Of a stretch of 64,000 bases of DNA, positions 59,823-64,000 are shown one piece after another. The translations under genes and the position numbers were made by a program. Under the pieces are notes generated by a model, which was given only the letters and a program-made list of their open reading frames with translations, was not told the origin of the DNA and made no database searches. The stretch is from Nocardioides marmoriginsengisoli (GTDB lineage Bacteria; Actinomycetota; Actinomycetes; Propionibacteriales; Nocardioidaceae): NCBI RefSeq assembly GCF_003725695.1, contig NZ_RJSE01000016.1, positions 22,708 to 86,707 of the forward strand, written 5' to 3'. Numbering within the stretch: position 1 is the first letter of the stretch; every line of letters begins with the position of its first letter.

Positions 59823-59860
59823 CCGAAAGCCCCGCCCTCTCTCGGGGGCGGGGCTTTCGG
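59823..59860 (+). terminator. Perfect 15-bp hairpin terminator
   Basis: CCGAAAGCCCCGCCC (59823-59837) and GGGCGGGGCTTTCGG (59846-59860) are exact reverse complements with an 8-base loop, 10 bases after the preceding stop. The stem's 3' arm contains CTTT, serving as a minimal U-run. Confidence 0.85.
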
Positions 59861-60113
59861 CACGGGTAGCGCTCAGGCGCACTCGGCTATACAGATGCCA
59901 TGTGTACTGGTGACGAGGTCCCGCGACCCCTGGGCCATTCTGAGCCTGTTCCACCTGCTTGCAACGCAGCCGAGCACGGTGAGCGCCTCATTGACGTGCT
60001 CACGCTTGCAGACGCGATCCCACGCCGAAGCCCGCGCGGTGAACTGCTGATGCCGCGCATTGACTCGACGCAACGAACCTGACGCAGCAGTGCTGTGCGG
60101 CCGTGCTCAGCCC
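59861..60113. other. Gene-free stretch between the secreted protein and hsaF
   Basis: About 250 bases, slightly less GC-rich than the flanks. Two opposed short open frames, 59900-60082 on the plus strand and 59873-60073 on the minus strand, have no start signal, no codon bias and no recognised domain. I see no RNA gene, repeat or transposon end. It may be a decayed gene or intergenic space. Confidence 0.5.
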
Positions 60114-61199
60114 CTAGCTGGCGTCCTGCTCGGCCTTCAGCAGCAGCGCGATGTCGATCAGCTGGTCCTCCTGGCCGCCGATCAGCTTGCGCCGGCCGGC
60201 CTCCGCGAGGATCCGGGCGCCGGAGACGCCGTACCGCTCGGCCGCGTTGCCGGCGTGCTTGAGGAAGCTCGAGTAGACGCCCGCGTAGCCCATCATCATC
60301 GTCATCCGGTCCAGCCGGCACTCCTCCGGCATCGCCGGGCGGACCACGTCCTCGGACGCGTCGATGATCTTGAGGAAGTCCACGCCGGTCTTCCAGCCGA
60401 GCTTGTCGCAGATGCCGACGAAGGCGTCCAGCGGCGTGTTGCCGGCACCGGCGCCGAAGCGGCGTACCGAGCCGTCGATCTGGGTGGCGCCCGCGCGGAC
60501 CGCCATCACGGTGTTGCCGGCGCCGAGGTCGAGGTTCTCGTGGCCGTGGAAGCCGACGGTGGCCTCGTTGCCGACCTCCGCGACGACGGCGGCGACCCGG
60601 TCCGAGACACCCTCGAGGATCAGCGCGCCCGCGGAGTCGACCACGTAGACGCACTGGTTGCCGGCGTCGACCATGATGCGGGCCTGCTTGGCCAGCACCT
60701 CGGGCGGCTGGGTGTGGCTCATCATCAGGAAGCCGACGGTCTCCAGGCCGAGGTCGCGGGCGAGCTTGAAGTGCTGCTCGGTCGTGTCCGCCTCGGTGCA
60801 GTGGGTCGCGATCCGGCAGATCGACCCGCCGTTGTCCTGGGCCATCCGGATGTCGTCCTTGATGCCCACGCCGGGCAGCATCAGGAAGGCGATCTTGGCG
60901 TTCTTCGCGGTCTCGGCGGCCGCCTTGATCAGCTGCTGCTCCGGGGTCTTGGAGAAGCCGTAGTTGAAGCTCGACCCGCCCAGACCATCCCCGTGGGTGA
61001 CCTCGATGACCGGCACGCCGGAGTCGTCGAGGGCGCCGACGATGTCACGGACCTCCTGCTCGGTGAACTGGTGGCGCTTGTGGTGCGAGCCGTCGCGCAG
61101 GCAGGTATCGGTGAGCCGGATGTCCAGGTCGGACGTCGGGTCGGTGTCGCGCCAGGTGCGGGTCAGGGCGTTGAGTTCTGCGGGTCCGGCGATGCTCAT
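60114..61199 (-). CDS. hsaF: 4-hydroxy-2-oxoacid aldolase (DmpG/HsaF type)
   Basis: Cleaves 4-hydroxy-2-oxohexanoate (from the HHD branch) to pyruvate and propanal; works with HsaG, which channels the aldehyde. The 361-residue TIM-barrel has the DRE-TIM/aldolase N-terminus [20 protein letters not shown], the metal site [14 protein letters not shown] and [15 protein letters not shown] and the C-terminal communication domain ending [17 protein letters not shown]. Its start overlaps the hsaG stop by four bases. It is the last gene of hsaE-hsaG-hsaF, divergent from kstD. Confidence 0.95.
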   Translation of the reverse strand: MSIAGPAELNALTRTWRDTDPTSDLDIRLTDTCLRDGSHHKRHQFTEQEVRDIVGALDDSGVPVIEVTHGDGLGGSSFNYGFSKTPEQQLIKAAAETAKNAKIAFLMLPGVGIKDDIRMAQDNGGSICRIATHCTEADTTEQHFKLARDLGLETVGFLMMSHTQPPEVLAKQARIMVDAGNQCVYVVDSAGALILEGVSDRVAAVVAEVGNEATVGFHGHENLDLGAGNTVMAVRAGATQIDGSVRRFGAGAGNTPLDAFVGICDKLGWKTGVDFLKIIDASEDVVRPAMPEECRLDRMTMMMGYAGVYSSFLKHAGNAAERYGVSGARILAEAGRRKLIGGQEDQLIDIALLLKAEQDAS

Positions 61200-62092
61200 G
61201 CGCTCAGGGCCTTCCGTGCCATTCCTTCGCCGGCGCGGGTCGCGGCGGCGGTCATGATGTCGAGGTTGCCCGAGTACGGCGGCAGGAAGTCCCCGGCGCC
61301 CTCGACCTCGATGAAGATGCTGACCTTGGTGGCGCCGCGGGTGGCGTCGCTCGGGTCGTCGAATTGCGGCTCCTGGAGCAGCCGGTAACCGGGGACGTAG
61401 TCCTGGACAGCCTTCACCATGTCGTGGACCGACTTCGTGATCGCGTCCCGGTCCACGTCGGCGCCGACAGCGCAGAAGATCGTGTCCCGCATGATCATCG
61501 GCGGCTCGGCCGGGTTCAGGATGATGATCGCCTTGCCCTGGGCGGCGCCGCCGATCGTCTCGACCCCCTTCGAGGTGGTCTGGGTGAACTCGTCGATGTT
61601 CTGCCGGGTGCCCGGCCCCGCGGAGAGCGACGCGACCGACGCGACGATCTCGGCGTAGGAGACCGGGGTGGCGCGGGAGACGGCCGCGACCATCGGGATG
61701 GTCGCCTGTCCCCCGCAGGTGATCATGTTGACGTTCACGGCGTCGGAGTGCTCGTCGCCGTTGACCGCCGGGATGCAGGCCGGGCCGACGGCGGCCGGCG
61801 TCAGGTCGATCGCGCGGATGCCCGCCTCGGCGTACCGGGGCGCGTACTCGCGGTGGATGTAGGCGCTGGTCGCCTCGAAGATGAAGTCCGGCTTCTCGTC
61901 CTGCTTGAGCAGCCAGTCGACGCCCTCGGCGCTGGCGATCAGGCCCTTGTCCCGAGCCCGGCCCAGACCGGGCGACTCCGGGTCGACGCCGATCATCCAG
62001 CGCGGCTCGATGACGTCGCTGCGGAGCAGCTTGTACATCAGGTCGGTACCGATGTTGCCCGGGCCGACGATCGCGGCAGTGAGCTTAGTCAT
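61196..62092 (-). CDS. hsaG: Acylating propanal/acetaldehyde dehydrogenase (HsaG)
   Basis: Converts propanal (or acetaldehyde) to propionyl- or acetyl-CoA, in complex with HsaF. The 298-residue protein has the NAD-binding loop [15 protein letters not shown], the catalytic Cys126 in [13 protein letters not shown] and the C-terminal [19 protein letters not shown] typical of DmpF-like enzymes. The ATG at 62092 was chosen over an upstream frame extension because it gives the standard N-terminus; it overlaps the hsaE end by 8 bases and the hsaF ATG by four. Confidence 0.95.
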   Translation of the reverse strand: MTKLTAAIVGPGNIGTDLMYKLLRSDVIEPRWMIGVDPESPGLGRARDKGLIASAEGVDWLLKQDEKPDFIFEATSAYIHREYAPRYAEAGIRAIDLTPAAVGPACIPAVNGDEHSDAVNVNMITCGGQATIPMVAAVSRATPVSYAEIVASVASLSAGPGTRQNIDEFTQTTSKGVETIGGAAQGKAIIILNPAEPPMIMRDTIFCAVGADVDRDAITKSVHDMVKAVQDYVPGYRLLQEPQFDDPSDATRGATKVSIFIEVEGAGDFLPPYSGNLDIMTAAATRAGEGMARKALSA

Positions 62093-62900
62093 TCCTACTC
62101 CCAAACTTGACGCTGAGCGGTGCGAATCCGCTGATGGTCGCCACGACGTCATCTCCCGCGGCGAAGGGTACGAAGGGGCCGAGCGCCCCCGAGAGGATCA
62201 GGTGCCCCGCGCGCAGCGGGTCCCCGAAACGATAGGCCTGCACGGCGAGCCAGCGCAGCGCCTCCAGCGGATCGCCGAGGCAGGCCGCGCCGTTGCCGCT
62301 CGACCGGACCTCGCCGTTGATGGTCAGCGACATCTCGACGTCGACCGGGCTGATCTCGGTGAGCGGCTTGGCGTCGGTGCCGATCACGAACAGGCCGCTG
62401 GAGGCGTTGTCTGCGACCGTGTCGGTGAAGGTGATGTCCCAGTTCTCGATCCGGGAGTCCACGATCTCCAGGGCCGGCAGCGCCACGTCGACCGCGTCCC
62501 GGACCAGCTCGAGGGTGATCTCCTCCTCGGTGGCCGGAGCGATGTCCTTGCCCAGCCGGAACGCGACCTCGGCCTCGACCCGCGGCTGCACCAGCGTGCG
62601 CATCGAGATGGGAGCGTCGTCGGACACGTCCATGTCGCTGAGCAGGTAGCCGAAGTCGGGCTGATCGACGCCGAGCTGGTCCTGAACGGCCTTCGAGGTG
62701 GCCCCGATCTTGCGGCCGACCACGGTGACCCCGCCGGCGATCCTGGCCTGCACCAGACCGCCCTGCACGGCGTACGCCGCGGGGAGGTCGTCGGTGCCGA
62801 TCAGGTCCCGTACGGCGGCGCACGGGACCCGGGTCGCCTGGGCCTCGGCGAGCCGTTCGACGGCTGCTGCGATGGCATCGGAGGTAGTCACGAAAGACAT
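62085..62900 (-). CDS. hsaE: 2-hydroxypenta-2,4-dienoate hydratase family (HsaE)
   Basis: Hydrates the 2-hydroxyhexa-2,4-dienoate (HHD) released by HsaD to 4-hydroxy-2-oxohexanoate. The 271-residue protein has [45 protein letters not shown], the metal-site acidic residues in [16 protein letters not shown] and [34 protein letters not shown]. The annotated ATG at 62900 overlaps a likely -10 (TAGTAT, 62904-62899); a GTG at codon 4 (62891) would suit a leaderless start. It is the first gene of hsaE-hsaG-hsaF. Confidence 0.94.
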   Translation of the reverse strand: MSFVTTSDAIAAAVERLAEAQATRVPCAAVRDLIGTDDLPAAYAVQGGLVQARIAGGVTVVGRKIGATSKAVQDQLGVDQPDFGYLLSDMDVSDDAPISMRTLVQPRVEAEVAFRLGKDIAPATEEEITLELVRDAVDVALPALEIVDSRIENWDITFTDTVADNASSGLFVIGTDAKPLTEISPVDVEMSLTINGEVRSSGNGAACLGDPLEALRWLAVQAYRFGDPLRAGHLILSGALGPFVPFAAGDDVVATISGFAPLSVKFGSRND

Positions 62901-62902
62901 AC

Positions 62903-62916
62903 TAGAACCTGTTACA
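62903..62916. promoter_or_regulatory. KstR operator between hsaE and kstD
   Basis: TAGAACCTGTTACA is a full match to TnnAACnnGTTnnA in the 26-base gap between the two divergent starts. TACAGT (62914-62919) may be the -10 for kstD. Confidence 0.88.
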
Positions 62917-62926
62917 GTTTCGTGCC

Positions 62927-64000
62927 ATGAAGGCCCCTGACCAAGTCGATCTGAAGCCCTCCGTCGATGTGCTCGTCGTCGGCGCCGGCGGTGCCGGGAT
63001 GACGGCCGCGCTCGCGGCCGCCCGGCAAGGACTCGACACCCTGCTGATCGAGAAGTCCGCCTACTTCGGCGGGTCCACCGCCCGGTCCGGCGGCGGCGTC
63101 TGGATCCCCGGGAACTACGCCCTGAAGAAGGCCGGCGAAGCGGACGACCCCGCCGAGTCGAAGAAGTACCTCGACGCGATCGTCGGCGACGTCGTCCCGA
63201 AGGTCCGCCGCGACACCTACATCGACCGCGGCCCCGAGGTAATGGACTTCCTCAAGGAGAACACCCCGGTCCGGTTCACCTGGGTGCCCGAGTACGCCGA
63301 CTACCTGCCCGAGGCGCCCGGCGGCCGGGCCCGCGGTCGCACCGTCGAGGCGATCCCGCTCAACGCGAAGTTCCTCGGGGCCGAGCTCGACCGGTTGCAC
63401 CCGCCGTACGGGAAGGCGCCGGCGAACCTGATCATCACCCAGGCCGACTACCGCAAGATCAGCCTCGGGATGCGCACCCTGCGCGGCCCGCTGGTGCTGA
63501 TCCGGGCCACCCTGATGCGGCTGCTGACCCTGCTGCTCGGCAAGAAGATGTACGCGATGGGCAACGCGATCGCGATCGGCCTGCGCAAGGGCCTGGTCGA
63601 CGCCGGCGTCCCGGTCGCCTACGAGACCGAGCTGACCGACCTGATCCTGGAGAACGGCCGGGTCGTCGGGGTGAAGGTCCGGCGCGACGGCGCCACCCAG
63701 GAGATCCGCGCGACCCGCGGCGTCATCCTCGGCAGCGGCGGCTTCGAGAAGAACCTGGAGATGCGCGAGAAGTACCAGCCCCAGCCGACCTCGGTCGACT
63801 GGACCACCGGTGCGCCCTCGAACGAGGGCGGCGGCATCCTCGCCGGGATCACCGCCGGCGCCCAGATCGACCTGATGGACGACGCCTGGTGGGGTCCGAC
63901 CATCCCGCTGCCGAACGGGCCGTGGTTCTGCCTCGCCGAGCGCAACCTGCCGGGCTCGATCATCGTGAACCAGGCCGGCAAGCGCTACATGAACGAGGCG
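62927..64000 (+). CDS. kstD: 3-ketosteroid delta1-dehydrogenase (KstD), N-terminal part (runs off window)
   Basis: A flavoprotein that introduces the 1,2 double bond into 3-ketosteroid ring A, the step that together with KshAB leads to ring B opening. The 358 codons present have the FAD-binding loop VVGAGGAGMTAALA (about 18-31), GGSTARSGGGVWIPGN, WVPEYADYLPEAPGG and DDAWWGPTIPLP, and the end reads PGSIIVNQAGKRYMNEA, with roughly 200 residues missing. The catalytic tyrosines of the family cannot be fully checked, since some lie beyond the window. It is divergent from hsaE with a shared KstR box. Confidence 0.95.
   Translation, partial: MKAPDQVDLKPSVDVLVVGAGGAGMTAALAAARQGLDTLLIEKSAYFGGSTARSGGGVWIPGNYALKKAGEADDPAESKKYLDAIVGDVVPKVRRDTYIDRGPEVMDFLKENTPVRFTWVPEYADYLPEAPGGRARGRTVEAIPLNAKFLGAELDRLHPPYGKAPANLIITQADYRKISLGMRTLRGPLVLIRATLMRLLTLLLGKKMYAMGNAIAIGLRKGLVDAGVPVAYETELTDLILENGRVVGVKVRRDGATQEIRATRGVILGSGGFEKNLEMREKYQPQPTSVDWTTGAPSNEGGGILAGITAGAQIDLMDDAWWGPTIPLPNGPWFCLAERNLPGSIIVNQAGKRYMNEA

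Noticed and set aside
59873..60082. Two opposed short open frames before hsaF
   Set aside because: No SD, no family, no codon bias; possible decayed gene but not supportable as a CDS.

Overview
The window is high-GC DNA with nearly all third codon positions G or C. It carries actinobacterial signatures: a mycothiol-type isomerase, an F420-type oxidoreductase, a WhiB7-like regulator, KstR and KstR2 operators and a LexA box of the actinobacterial type. The gene content resembles the Mycobacterium/Rhodococcus steroid cluster. The secreted filler proteins and overall style suggest a Nocardioides-like member of the Nocardioidaceae; that taxonomic placement is inference.

Layout. 1-8.1 kb is housekeeping and miscellaneous: the 5' part of uvrA with an SOS box, a DinB-type isomerase, a metallo-hydrolase, three secreted or envelope proteins, a DUF4375 protein, and an overlapping SDR-psd-pssA set for phosphatidylethanolamine synthesis. 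8.1-31.3 kb is a KstR-type (sterol side-chain and upper ring) region: kshA-orf100-kshB, fadE26-fadE27-fadD17, fadD19/echA19, a FadD8-like ligase, and an F420 oxidoreductase divergent from a DUF35-ltp4-ltp3 operon. It is interrupted by two LVIVD propeller paralogues, LysE, DUF3137-like, LemA, GNAT and an FN3 protein. 31.4-34.8 kb holds map, cyp125 and fadA5.

34.9-50.5 kb is the ring C/D (KstR2) region: two SDRs divergent from echA20-ipdA-ipdB-ipdC, then a three-gene insertion (VOC, lipase, lipoprotein), then fadE30-ipdF-kstR2-fadA6 divergent from fadD3-fadE31-fadE32-fadE33. The same 18-bp KstR2 operator sits at both divergent promoters, in opposite orientation. 50.5-55.4 kb is unrelated: whiB7, two HTH-less regulator-like proteins, a malyl-CoA-lyase/CitE pair, a RelE/Phd toxin-antitoxin pair and an AbiEi-type protein. 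55.4-64 kb holds ring A/B degradation: hsaA-hsaD-hsaC-hsaB, a secreted membrane-anchored protein, hsaE-hsaG-hsaF and, divergently, the 5' part of kstD, which runs off the window.

Together the genes describe uptake-independent sterol catabolism. Cyp125, FadD19/FadD17, FadE26/27, EchA19, FadA5 and Ltp3/Ltp4 shorten the side chain. KstD and KshAB open ring B. HsaABCD cleave ring A, HsaEFG finish the C5 fragment, and FadD3/FadE30/IpdF/IpdC/EchA20/IpdAB/FadA6/FadE31-33 degrade rings C and D. Nine KstR-like boxes and two KstR2 boxes mark almost every steroid promoter. The kstR, mce4, chsE1/E2, chsH1/H2 and ltp2 genes are not in the window. The least explained steroid-linked item is a 100-residue Cys-rich protein translationally coupled between kshA and kshB. 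No RNA genes, insertion sequences or CRISPR arrays were recognised, and no gene-free stretch exceeds about 300 bases.
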